Source: Lycium barbarum | Taxonomy: Eukaryota; Streptophyta; Magnoliopsida; Solanales; Solanaceae | DNA length: 64,000 nt | Assembly (NCBI RefSeq): GCF_019175385.1 | Contig: NC_083337.1 | Span: forward strand, 21,437,885-21,501,884 | Reading direction: 5' to 3' | In this document: positions 34,980 to 45,641 of the stretch, one piece after another | How the letters are laid out: every line of letters begins with the position of its first letter | How positions within the stretch are numbered: the stretch's first letter is position 1 | Program-made: the position numbers and the translations under genes | Notes under the pieces: generated by a model | Database searches by the model: none | What the model saw: the letters and a program-made list of their open reading frames with translations, nothing else | Told to the model about the DNA's origin: nothing

Positions 34980-34991
34980 GCTCTGATACCA
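34980..34991 (-). other. Element C primer binding site (tRNA-iMet type)
   Basis: On the minus strand TGGTATCAGAGC, preceded by TGACAAAAG at the LTR end (34996). This is the standard plant LTR-element site complementary to the initiator tRNA-Met 3' end. Confidence 0.9.
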
Positions 34992-34995
34992 CTTT

Positions 34996-37496
34996 TGTCA
35001 CGACCCAGCTAGGGGCCGCGACGGGTACCCGGGGCTAGCCACCGAGCACCACTCGTTCTACTACTCATCTTACTCATTTAGCTCTTTTGTCACATTTATG
35101 CTCAAATTGTAGGAAAATCATATTTCATGTGGAAACATACATACTTTTATATGCATATGCCTCTCGACCATCAAAATAATATATATATATATATATATAT
35201 ATAGATATATAACCTCTCGTGAGACCATCTAACCCACACTGCGTATCTACAAGCCTCTACTGGAATGCTAAACATGAAGACGGGACAAGACCCCGTCAGG
35301 CCCAAAATACATATACATGAATGTAAACAAAAGAATAATCAAGCACCTCCGGAACAAAGGAGTGCTTCCAATCGGCTGACAGCTACTACGAATCTGGGTC
35401 AAGCTCTCCTCCCTGTCTACCTGTAGGCATGAACACAACGTCCAAAGAAAACGGACGTCAGTACGAACATTGTACTGAATATAAGAGGCATAAACAATGA
35501 AATAAGACAATGATACAAAGGAAATATCAATATGAAACATATGTATCTGACTGTCAAATATAAAAGAAGTAATGCATACTGTCTTACTCATACTCATCGT
35601 CATATCATATATGCATAAATGTATAAGCTGCCCGTCCATATAGGCACGGTGTGATAATGAATAATTTACCCGTCCATATCGGATCGGTGTGATAATCATA
35701 ACATTAGCCTGCGTCCAGGCCTCCCACGTCCGGGGTATCATCTCATGCCGCCCACTAGTGGTGTCTGCCCATGTCGTCTGGGCATGGTGTATAGCTGCCC
35801 GCCTTAGCGGTGACTGCCCGGCCATAGAGGCGCGGTGTTATATCATCATCATACATGCTCATCATATTATGCTTATCATAATATACTTATCATAATATGT
35901 TTAGCATAGTACATGCATAGGGCTCAAGAACAACTACACTTTATCGGGGTGACGTAAGGTCGTGATCCCCCGATTTCATTATGGAGCATTCTTTGACATT
36001 CTGCCTCACCTCGAAGGAACTAACATATACGGCGAGTGTGAGCAATAAATAACATCATATCATTTTAGGGCTCATAACATGTCTCTTATCTTATATAGCT
36101 ATTCATAGACATAGGCTTTTAGTTTTCTGGAATATAGGAACTCATGAAGAGGAAAGAGAGTCATGCTATAGGATTCATACCATTAGAAAGATAGGACTAG
36201 CCTCACATACCTTTGACGTTTAACTAAGCTACCGCTTGCTTGTTCTCCTTCGATATCACGTCTCTACCTTCAAGAGAGAATTCGCACTATCGTTAGTTAG
36301 TCAACTATAAGAACGCGCTACTATTTCTAGGGAAAATTGGACAGCACTTCCTTTGTTTCTACTACTTTTCCCATATTCTATATCAACTCCCAAACGCTCA
36401 CAACAACATTCACAATATGATAGACAACACTCATCATTCGTTTACAATATCCGCATTTCACAATTTGTCTTCACTTTCTCCATAATCATGGTCATGGTTC
36501 ATTGTTGCATTTTTCTCACACAGGATACTTACTTCAAGTTCTAAATGTCATTCGTAACATTTTTATAATCACAAATTATCAATGATCATGGCTCAATTCA
36601 AACCTTTACTCAACATTGCTACTATTCACACTTTCATGACCCATTTCTTACATCCTTCTATAATCCAAGTGTTTCAACTCTTTCATACCCTAAATAACAT
36701 GTAAATTCCATAAAACTTACCTTAGATGTTGTAGGAACAATCCTTGAGTGGTATTACTCTTCTTGCACCAAAACCCTAATTTGCTTCTCTTGAAATTTCT
36801 TAACTTGGATGAACTTTGATGAGTTTCATACACTTGATTCACTTGGATTCTTGATATTGATCTTTGATTTCCTTTGTTTCTTGTAGATGAAGAGTGGAGA
36901 ATATTCTAGAGGTTTCTAGAGAGAAGTATCGTGGAAATGAAATGAATTAATGAGCTTGGGTCTCCCTTTTAATGACTTAAAATCTGATCCGGAATGAACA
37001 GTAGTTGAAGTGCACAGTGGTCGTAAACCCAGTTTACGGTCCGTATTCCAGTTTACGGTCCGTATTCTGTGGACGTATTAAAGCATAACAGAACCAGAAA
37101 GTCAGGCTGAGAACATGGTGGTTTACGACTCAATTTACGGGCCATATTTCAGTTTACGGTCCGTATTTCAAGTTGTATTTAACCGTTCAAGCATTTGACA
37201 GAAAGTTGAAGTTTTGTAAGTTGAAATACGACATGGTAGTTTACGGGCCGTATACCACCTTACGGTCCGTATTTCATTTTACGATCGACTGGGCCAAAGT
37301 GCAAATCTGCAACTCTCACGTCTTCAAAAACCTATAATTAGTCATTGTGGAGCATAACCTATCTCTTGTTCCCATTTCCTTTGAAATATTACTTTGGGTC
37401 GTCAAACGTCATTCCCTTCTGATTAAACATCGTATACTTGTATTCTTCGTTAGTCTATTCATTGTACGTTCACGGGGAAATTTCTGTGGTGTAACA
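34996..37496 (-). repeat. Element C 5' LTR (2,501 bp)
   Basis: Plus-strand reading starts TGTCACGACCCAGCTAGGGG and ends GGTGTAACA. The 3' three quarters match 23060-24867 closely. It contains an (AT)n run at about 35180-35205 and, near the minus-sense U3 start, the palindromic cluster at 37020-37275. Short ORFs inside (35268, 35689, 36353) are not supported as genes. Confidence 0.9.
37030..37275. promoter_or_regulatory. Cluster of palindromic TACGGNCCGTA motifs in U3
   Basis: TTTACGGTCCGTATT or a close variant occurs six times, plus a degenerate TTTACGATCGAC. The core TACGGNCCGTA is a perfect palindrome. In element sense this is the first 220-480 bp of the LTR, where U3 promoter and enhancer elements sit. 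The other LTR repeats it at 24405-24660. Likely binding sites for a dimeric factor; the factor is unknown. Confidence 0.5.
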
Positions 37497-37986
37497 GAAA
37501 GCCTCGGGTATTTGGTTGCAACATACGGATGGAGCCTCGAACCTCAAAGGTTCCGTTCTAGGAATCGTCCTTAGAACCACGGCCGGGGATGCCGTTCGAC
37601 AATCCATTAGAACCGTTAAATTGACTAACAATGAAGTCGAGTATGAGGCTATGATTGCAGGTTTGGAATTAGCCCGGAGTATAGGGGCCGAAATAATCGA
37701 GGCAAAGTGTGATTCGCTCTTGGTCGTAAATCAGGTGAACGGCATCTTCGAGGTCAAGGACGAACGGATTCAGAGGTATCTGGAAAAAATCCTAGTGATA
37801 TTACACCGATTTAAAGAGTGGACTATACAGCATGTACCGAGGGAGCAGAAACATGAAGCCGATGCATTGGCCAATTTGGGATCTTCGATCGAAGAGGAAG
37901 AATTCAACCTCGAGACTACGGTACACTCTATGAATACGACGATAGAAAACGGACATGCCGAAATAAACACAATGGGTTTAACTTGA
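37497..37986 (+). pseudogene. Element B second RNase H (aRH)
   Basis: Resumes Tat pol directly after element C: RKASGIWLQHTDGASNLKGS, EAKCDSLLVVNQVNGIFEVK and QKHEADALANLGSS. The frame is open until TGA at 37984-37986 (MGLT-stop, where element A reads TGG). It aligns with element A 1518-2030. The first RNase H and all of RT that should precede it are absent. Confidence 0.88.
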
Positions 37987-39213
37987 GATTGGCGCAACAA
38001 GTACATCGATTACTTGCGTGAGGGAAAGCTCCCGAACGACCCAAAAGAATCACGGTCATTAAGGACGAAAGCTGCGTGTTTCTGCTTGGTAGACGGCCAA
38101 TTGTATCGACGGCCTTTCTTCGGACCCCTGGCCAAGTGTTTGGGTCCCGGAGAAACGGAGTATGTGATGAGAGAGGTGCACGAAGGAACCTGCGGCAACC
38201 ACTCCGGTACTGAAGCTCTGGTCCGAAAGAATATCTGGGCCGGTTATTATTGGAACCGGATGGAGGAAGATTCAAAGAATTTTGTCCGAAAATGTGACGG
38301 GTGTCAGAGACATGCACCGATGATTCATCAACCCGGGGAGTTGCTGCATTCGGTGGTGTCACCGTGGCCTTTCATGAAGTGGGGAATGGACATTGTTGGT
38401 CCACTGCCATGGGCACCAGGTAAAGCCCGATTTATTTTGTTTATGACTGACTGTTTCTCCAAATGGGTTGAAGCACATGCCTTCGAAAAAATTAGAGAAA
38501 AGGTGGTCATTGACTTCATATGGGACCACATCATCTGTCGTTTCGACATCCCTACCGAGATAACTTGTGATGACGGCCCCCTCAGTTCGTGGGCGGCAAA
38601 GTCAACGATTTCCTCGAAGGGTTGAAGATCAAGAAAATTGTGTCAAACCCATATCACCCGTGTGCGAACAGGCGGAATCCACGAACAAAACAATAATCCA
38701 AAATCTGAGGAAAAGACTCGAAGCATCAAAGCATCACTGGAGGGAAATATTACCGGAGGTATTGTGGGCTTACAGAACCACATCGAAATCTAGAATAGGG
38801 AAACTCCTTTCTCGTTAGTCTACGGGGCCGAAGCCCTTATTCCCGTAGAAGTTGGTGAACCGACTCTCCGGTTCAGCTATACTACCAAGGAGTCAAACGA
38901 GGAGGCCATGGCCGTAAAACTCGACCTCACGGATGAACTCCGCGAAAACGCGATGGTCCGTATTGTAGCCCAGAAACAGAGAATGGAACGGTACTACAAT
39001 CGGAGAGCCAATTTTCGGCATTTTCAAGTTGGGGACTTGGTGATTCGGAAAGTTACCTTGAACGCCAAGAATCCCAACGAAGGAAAACTGGGTCCAAACT
39101 GGGAAGGACCGTACAAGATAACCGAGATAACGGGCAAAGGATCGTACCAGTTGGAATCCATGGACGGGCAACGGTTGCGCAATAACTGGAATGTGGCTCA
39201 TCTGAAAAGATAC
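37987..39213 (+). pseudogene. Element B integrase, frameshifted
   Basis: The zinc domain includes VHEGTCGNHSGTEALV and CDGCQRHAP. The DDE core shows WGMDIVGPLPW and ITCDDGP. Frame then shifts near 38585: the next block reads VNDFLEGLKIKKIV and shifts again into CEQAESTNKTIIQNLRKRLE, which carries the third acidic residue. The C-terminal part from 38908 is open (MERYYNRRANFRHFQVGDLV, KLGPNWEGPYKITEITGKGS, NNWNVAHLKRYY). No chromodomain follows, as expected for Tat elements. Confidence 0.88.
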
Positions 39214-39562
39214 TACTGCTATGGTATGGAATCCCCGTGTTTTTCTTTTATACTTTCTCTTTTGCAGGAGGTCAAGTACCGGATGAAGTTAGAATCTAGG
39301 TCTGAAAACACGTGTTGCACTCTTTTCCTTAGTACGGTTTTGTCCCAAAATGGGTTTTCCGACAAGATTTTTAATGAGGCAACAAGTACAACGTGTTACT
39401 CGACGAAGACAAGGACAAACGCCTGGAAACTCGGGGTCACACCCTACGAATGGGGACTTAATAGCGCCTACCCGATCTTGCAGCTCGGATAAGCGCTAGG
39501 GGACTATTACGCCCATATCGAAGTTTACCCCAGTCAACGAAAGACGGAGAAGCTCAACAAAT

Positions 39563-39824
39563 CAAGACCGGACCTTCTGCAGTAGGTTTCGATGTAAGGA
39601 CCGAACGATCAGAATGAATCGTGTCCACTCAATATTTGGTACGGCAAAACCAAGACCGGACCTTCTGCAGTAAGTTTCGATTAAGGACCAAACGATCAGA
39701 ATAAATCGTGTCCACTCAATATTTCCTACTTCAAAACTAAGACCGGACCTTCTGCACTAGGTTTCAATGTAACGGCCAAACGATCAGAATGAATTGTGTC
39801 CATTTAGTATTTGCTACGGCAAAA
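39563..39824. repeat. Three tandem copies of an 86-88 bp unit downstream of integrase
   Basis: Copies start at 39563, 39651 and 39737, each with AAGACCGGACCTTCTGCA, AACGATCAGAAT and GTGTCCACTCAATATTT. Tandem repeats between integrase and the 3' LTR are known in Tat elements. The remaining spacer (39825-40427) holds a short tandem AAATACCGGCCCTAAAA pair at 40108-40152 and nothing else clear. Confidence 0.85.
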
Positions 39825-40427
39825 GCAGAAGGAAACAGAACTCCCATAATGTATGTACAAATACTTGCAATACAAAAATCAATGCAAGTTCGGATAACGA
39901 TATCTCGGATGTCTTCTTGTTAAAACACTACCCCGATGATTATCGCCGTATTTCGGCATTACTTCATTCATATACCCTATTCCGGGCACTACGGTCGAAA
40001 TTCGACAAAGGCAACAAGGTCATAGTGAACCAAGACAAAATTGTTAATCCCTCAAACGGGGACAGTTACATCAAAATTTAGCTAAGGCTGAGATTCAGGT
40101 GTGCGAAAAATACCGGCCCTAAAAAATAGCCGAAAAATACCGGCCCTAAAACTGCCTATCGTGATTCGGAGATGTCCGAATTCACAAAAGCATAAGATAA
40201 GTCCCACGGGCAAAAACTCCGAAAAATTCCTGGACAAAATGTACCGGATGAAGAGAAAAGCCGATATTCAGGCACAATCAGAAATAATGACTCCTTAAAA
40301 CGGACCGACGATTCGGGCAGAAGTCATAACAAACATTCAAACAAAGTAAAGAATCAAGTATACAAAGGATTTTACATCGGAGACTCCTGCAAAGACAAAA
40401 AATAAAAGGCTAAGTACCAGCCCTAAT

Positions 40428-43276
40428 CTATCCGCTATGGCTGGATCCGGAGTGCTCGGACACTATCCGCTCGGAGTCGTCGGAGTCAGCCCCGAGGGCA
40501 CCCTTAGCCTCTTCCTCGACTCTTTTAGCCTCGAGTATCAAGGCCGGAAGATCCGCAAAGCCATGCTCGGCTTGCTCAAGAGTGATCCTCCGAGACTTCC
40601 ACTTTTCATACTTAGCGGCAATAGTAGTATGAGCCTCGGCGGCCTCCACGCTCTTTAGAGCTTCTTCCAAATCAGCCTCGGCCTGTACTAGCTTTGCCAC
40701 CAGAACATCCCGAGCCTCTTCGAGGACATTTTGTATTTGAATGGCCGACTCGATCTCGGCCTTGAGAGTATCATTAGCATCAACCGTCTCCGCGAGCTCG
40801 GTTTTTAGATCATCACATATCGGGGCCCTCTTCTACGCTTTCTCCTGAAACACCCTCATACGCTCTTTATACCGGGCACTTTCAGATTCGAGCAGCCGAT
40901 GCCTCTCGGCCATGCTCGTAGCTTCGGACTTGACAGAGTCCAGCTCCTCCCAGAGTTGAGAGATGGTGGTTTCGAGCTCACCAAGCTTTGAAGAAAGACG
41001 AGTGTTATCTCGGCTAAGGCCAATCTTGTCCACTTCGAGACTCCAATTATATTCGACCATCTCGGCCAGCTCACCCTTTAATCGACGATTTTCAGCCCTT
41101 GTTGCATCAAGCTCGGGTTGGAGGTTGGAAATAGTAACTGCTCGGTTTAGCTTATCCTCCTTCACCCGCAGAAGGTGCTGAAATTTCTCCGTTTCTCGAC
41201 CTTGGGCATCCAGTTGGCCCTTAAGATCGTCCACCTCTTGCTGAGCACGGACAAAGGCTTCGTTGACAAGCACTACACTCTGCAAATGAAGTCAAAAACT
41301 TGAATAAACGAGATTAAAATTCTCAATGAAATTATGCGAAGATGGTTGATATACTTACTCGATTGCCCGCGTGCATACCCTCATTAATGAGGCACTGCCA
41401 AGGGACTCCGTTCATCTGTCGTTTGTCCGAGTTCGAGACAAGGGGCCTCAGGTATCTTTCTACACCCACCGGGCGAGAAAGAAAACTGCAATCCTCGGGA
41501 ACGGTGATCACAGGCGATCTTGTCCTCCTCGGTTCCACACTAGGGGCCGAAAAGGTGCGGACCAAGCTATCCCTAGCACCGGACTCGGTGGTCCGACTAG
41601 CCGCCCTCGTGGCTCGAGGGATCGGGAGATGTCCGAAACCAGCAGCTTCGCCGGTAGCAGAAGGGTTGTCCGAAAATATGTCTTCAAACTCTTCCGATCT
41701 TGAAGCCAGGGCTGGAGATCTCGGAAGGACTTCAGTAGCTTCGGCAAAGGCAGGGATCTCCGAAGTTGCAGCGGCCTCATGGTCGGGCATCAAATAAATA
41801 TCAGTGGGGACTTCGGTCTCCGGAACCGGCTCAATCCTTTGACCGGCTCCGGCAGCGGGTGCCTCCCCGGGTCTTCTTGTCCTTTGCAGAGGGGTCTCTT
41901 CGGAAGAAACATCGCCTAAAATATCAATAAATTCAATCGACCTTAGAGGAGTCGGGTAATGAATTTCTTCCTCACCTGTGTATAATGCTGGAGCTGAAGG
42001 TCCTTCCCCAGCTGAAGGAGGTGGTGAAACGGTAATGCCCCCCTCCGAAATGGAAGCCATGGAAGTGGCAACACTGATCCTCCGAACGAGGAGCTCGGGC
42101 TCTGCTTCATCCCTCAAAGTCCTAATGACACTCCTCACCCTTTTCTTCGGTTTCTGCCCTTTGTCCGAGGGCCTTTTTCTCTTGGCGGCGGCAGCAAGGA
42201 TATGAGATGCACCCGCTGAATCGAACTCGGGTACCGACGTTGCGGGTTCAGCTGCTGACTCCGGCCTTGGATTCACCGAGCCTTTAGGTAAACCTGAAAA
42301 TCGAAGATGCTATAGAAGGGTAGAAGATGCAATGAATATGGATAGAAGCAAAGTATTACCGTGGTTCTTGGCGACCCATCAGCCACGTGATAGGTGACCC
42401 CACGTCCGATCGTCGTGGGCATGTTGGCTGAGGAGAGCAGTAACCCATTCATTGAGATTCCGGACGACCGGAGGAATCCAACCCACGGCTAATATAAGTA
42501 AGAAGACAATTAGTGAGAAAGTGGGACTGAAGTTTGACAAAACATACAAAAGCGATTATGAAAAGAGTTCAGACTTATGCTTATTGTTCCACCTTTCCGG
42601 GAAAGGCATGTAGTTGTCCGGAATGATGTCCAAGGTCCGCACCCGGACATATCGCTCCAACCAGCCCCAGTCTCTATCTTCATCCATTTTCGAAAAAATT
42701 GAATTCCGGCTACGCTTTACGAGTTTTATTACACCACCCCGGAACAACCTCGGGGAATATAGCCGTATTAAGTGGGCCAACGTGAATTCCTTTTCTGCAT
42801 TATTGGCCAACAGCCGGAGGCAGGCCACGACCCTCCAAACAATTGGGCCAATCTGTGCCAAGGTCACGTTGTAAGTCCGGCACATGTCTAAGATGACCAG
42901 ATCGACCGGGGGGTCGAGCTTGAGGGTGAAAGGGTAAGTATAAACGTTTAAGAAGCCTTCCCGATGGTAGGTGATTGATTCGTCCAGCCCGGGGGCAAAA
43001 ATTTGGACCGAACGGCTGTCCCATCCACAATCAACTCGGACTAAGTCAAGCTTATCCTTGGTAATGGATGAGGGATATCGTCTCACATCGAACCCTATCG
43101 GATACCGGAGAAGTTTTTTCAACCTTGAAGTCTTTGTTGAAATTAGGTTTGGCCGGTACAATGTCCGAAGCGGTAGGTTCGCAGGAGACCTTCCCCTTGG
43201 CTGGAGAAGTTGGCTCGGTTCCTTGAGAAAAAACCGAGGGGACGTCGTGGGAAGTGGTTTCGGTGTTGGCAGACAT
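40428..43276 (-). pseudogene. Antisense multi-exon extra gene of element B
   Basis: Read on the minus strand from ATG at 43274-43276 (MSANTETTSHDVPSVFSQGT). After a frameshift near 43110 comes a globular domain (YPIGFDVRRYPSS, APGLDESITYHREGFLNVY, QIGPIVWRVVACLRLL, NYMPFPERWNNKHKS). Next are AVGWIPPVVRNLNEWVTALL, a low-complexity region (41332-42276), a coiled coil (40833-41285, SVVLVNEAFVRAQQEVDDLK onward) and a Ser-rich tail ending 40428. Breaks fit introns: GTAATA donor at about 42363, GTAAGT donor at about 41358. The globular part resembles the plant putative gypsy-type transposon domain (Pfam Transposase_28) from memory. Antisense extra ORFs are known in the Tat/Retand group; function unknown. 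A TGA at about 42387 and the early frameshift mark decay. Confidence 0.7.
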
Positions 43277-43854
43277 TTGAAAATATGGAAAAGGGAGATT
43301 GGGTGATTTCGAAAGGAAGTTAAAAAGTGAAGGGGACAGTCAATGAATTCAAAAATGGTAAAGAACGAAAGGAAGAAGCAGCAACACACAAGAACGACCA
43401 GTGGTGAAGTTGGCAGAATCGTTCCTTTTTTACGTACTATAAGCAACAAATCAACGAGAGATGTGAATTGGAAGATAGTAAGTGAGGAGATAAAATGAAG
43501 AAGAAATGAAGAACTGAAACTGTAAGAAAATGAAGTGAAGGATTGAAGATGAGATTAAAGGGATCGTAAAATGAAAAAATGAAGTGTTGGAAGACGTTAT
43601 GTAGACATGGGGTCGAGGCGGTTACAATTCCCAGCCAACCGGGGAGTGCCACGTGTCCCATAATTAATGAGGAATGACTTGAAGCTACGTGCGTTACGGC
43701 GGTTGTCAGAGTTGACCATCCGGGATGAGAACACGTGGCCGATGACTGAGGGACGTGACACAACTGTTCCCGCCAAAATGAAAAGATAACAACGGATAAA
43801 TTGAGCCACCAGTTTCTTGATGCATCCACTTCCCGTTACTCCGATAAAAATACG

Positions 43855-43877
43855 GTCCGGAAAGTGTGGGGACTATC
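43855..43877 (+). other. Element B polypurine tract region
   Basis: CCGGAAAGTGTGGGGACTATC just before the 3' LTR start at 43878; purine-rich AAAGTGTGGGGA is the likely plus-strand primer. Confidence 0.55.
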
Positions 43878-44502
43878 TGTATACGGTAAAAACCGGATAT
43901 ATGTTAAACAGGTAAGACCAGAGACTGAAGGAAGAGAGAGAAGAACATTATTTGGTCCGGTTTCTCCATAGTCGAGTTGATCGTGGCCGTTAGTCCGTTT
44001 GATCGTGGCCGTTGGTCTGGGAGATCCGTTACGCGATTGCCACGCGTCGATACCGTCCTGCCATGTTTAGCTGCCAATCGTACGGGTGTCAGACCGTACG
44101 ACCAACTTAATCCAACCTAATCCATTTTAGAGTTTTTCTTTATTTTTTAGGGCCTCTTGTTGTATGAAGCCCATGGGGCGATACTATAAATACGGTTCAT
44201 TGCCCCACTTTTGAGCGGTTGGCTTCCTCATATTAAAAAAATTTTGTACTAGAAAATATATACAAATCTCTCTCTCAATATCGGATTTTGGTCCGGATTC
44301 ATTGTGTTCATCTCTTAAATTTGTTCAATTAAGTAATACTCATATATTAATAGATACATAAATCTATACCGAATCTCCGATCATTATTACTTTCTTCATA
44401 TCATATCCATACATATCTTTTTTCACCAAATAGATTGAGGCTTAACCACATATCCTATACCTATTCACAAATTTAATTGATTATCCAAATTTGGGGTAAA
44501 CA
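43878..44502 (+). repeat. Element B 3' LTR (625 bp)
   Basis: TGTATACGGTAAAAACCGG to GGGGTAAACA, followed by TSD CTAAG (44503-44507). It matches 19522-20136 with scattered substitutions and a 10-bp duplication. Confidence 0.92.
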
Positions 44503-44507
44503 CTAAG

Positions 44508-44674
44508 AATGATTAGGGGAAGTGTGTAGTGACTTGGGTAGGTTTAGAGGTGTTAGATCAACAATTGAATAGGAACTCTTTTACGGATTGACTTAATTAT
44601 CACTGTGTGAAGGCCTAATCCATCGGAGGTCCCTTGTGGTTGGCAAAATATTTCACTAAACATCTCAACTAAGT
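44508..44674. other. Native spacer downstream of element B
   Basis: Short unique-looking sequence between element B and the first hAT MITE. It was read for the missing HD-ZIP IV C-terminal exon; none is present. No other feature seen. Confidence 0.4.
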
Positions 44675-44682
44675 CTTGTGCC

Positions 44683-45485
44683 TAGGGGTGTCAATGGGAC
44701 GGTTCGGTCGGTTATTTTAAAAAAATTATACCATCCCAATTTTTCGGTTATTTTATTTTATATAACCAAAATTAGACTTTTCAAAACCGTCCCATTATCT
44801 TGAGTTTTCTTCGATATCGGTACGGTTCAGTTAATTTTCAGTTATTTTAATTTTAAAGTGTCACCTAAAAATGCACCATTATTAAAATGTAACGATACAG
44901 ATCTCCACAAACCTATTTGTAGCACACCATCAAATAAAGCTTCAATTTATATCTTCTGAAATATTTAATGTAAAAGCTATTAAAAACTACACAAAGTAAT
45001 TAAACTGAAATGTGTTATATCAAGTAGAAAGACAACAACGATAGTATCATCACGACGTGAATCCCTCACTGATTGACCAGGGAGAAGAGTAACTTGCCAA
45101 AGACAACAATGTTGATCAATTGAGCCAAAAGAAACATCAGCTTATAAGCCATAGAAACCACAAGTTGAATTTGATACATATATGTCCAGTGGCCAACATT
45201 CTTTTTTATATTTGGAACATAACTTATAAAATATATTTTATATATTCAATTTAACATATTCAATTTAACATATTTGTAATATATAAAATATATTTCATCC
45301 ATGTAAAGCTATTCGGTTCGGTTCGGGATTTTTTTAGTTTTTTTAATAAATTAAAAAGACCACCCTAATTGTTCGGGACGGTTTTAAGCTTAAATAAAAA
45401 ATCACGGTTTTATTGAAAAAAACACTATAAATCGGTTCGGTATGGTTTGGTTCAGTTGATTTTTCATATTTTTTTGACACCCCTA
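44683..45485. mobile_element. hAT-type MITE 1 (803 bp)
   Basis: TIRs TAGGGGTGTCAA and TTGACACCCCTA, flanked by an 8-bp TSD CTTGTGCC / CTTGTACC (one mismatch). Subterminal CGGTTCGG-like motifs occur at both ends (ACGGTTCGGTCGGTT; ATCGGTTCGGTATGG). It is AT-rich and encodes nothing. Confidence 0.85.
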
Positions 45486-45493
45486 CTTGTACC

Positions 45494-45641
45494 TATTCAG
45501 CACTCAGACTACATTGAATTTGTTCCGATTAGACACTCTTTTTACAGTCAACTAGAATTACAAAGTGTGTAATGCACTCACCGGTGTGACATGATGACTA
45601 ATTAAAAGAGGACATATGACATTTGAGTGTAAAATAATAAT
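45494..45641. other. Spacer between MITE 1 and the gene fragment
   Basis: AT-rich sequence, no feature recognised. Confidence 0.4.

Larger units (their letters stand above)
22608..37496 (-). mobile_element. Element C: Tekay/Del-type chromovirus (Ty3/Gypsy), composite and interrupted
   Basis: On the minus strand: 5' LTR (34996-37496), PBS of the tRNA-iMet type, gag start, [element D], gag end and protease, RT, RNase H, integrase with a C-terminal chromodomain, poly-G PPT, 3' LTR (22608-24867). The chromodomain and gene order place it in the Tekay/Del chromoviruses. The flanks TGTAC (22603-22607) and GAAAG (37497-37501) do not match. Element B's RT and first RNase H are missing exactly between those flanks. 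The coding region is broken by frameshifts and stops. Confidence 0.88.
19522..44502 (+). mobile_element. Element B: Tat-lineage Ty3/Gypsy retrotransposon with nested insertions
   Basis: Both LTRs are present: 19522-20136 and 43878-44502. The TSD is CTAGG / CTAAG (one mismatch). Internal order on the plus strand is PBS, gag-PR, [RT and first RNase H missing, occupied by element C], second RNase H, integrase, a tandem-repeat spacer, then an antisense multi-exon gene, then the PPT. The LTRs differ by scattered substitutions and a 10-bp duplication (AATCCAACCT) in the 3' copy, so the insertion is not recent. Without element C the remaining Tat sequence is about 10.1 kb. It is close kin to element A. 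Confidence 0.92.

Noticed and set aside
35268..35825. 185-codon minus-strand ORF in the element C LTR
   Set aside because: Lies wholly within the LTR; no domain and no counterpart intact in the other LTR, which is rearranged here.
22608..37496. Single, simple insertion of element C into element B
   Set aside because: The 5-bp flanks do not match and the host's RT segment is missing between them.
41342..41797. 151-codon plus-strand ORF within element B
   Set aside because: Shadow of the minus-strand antisense gene, whose coding pattern is continuous with neighbouring exons.
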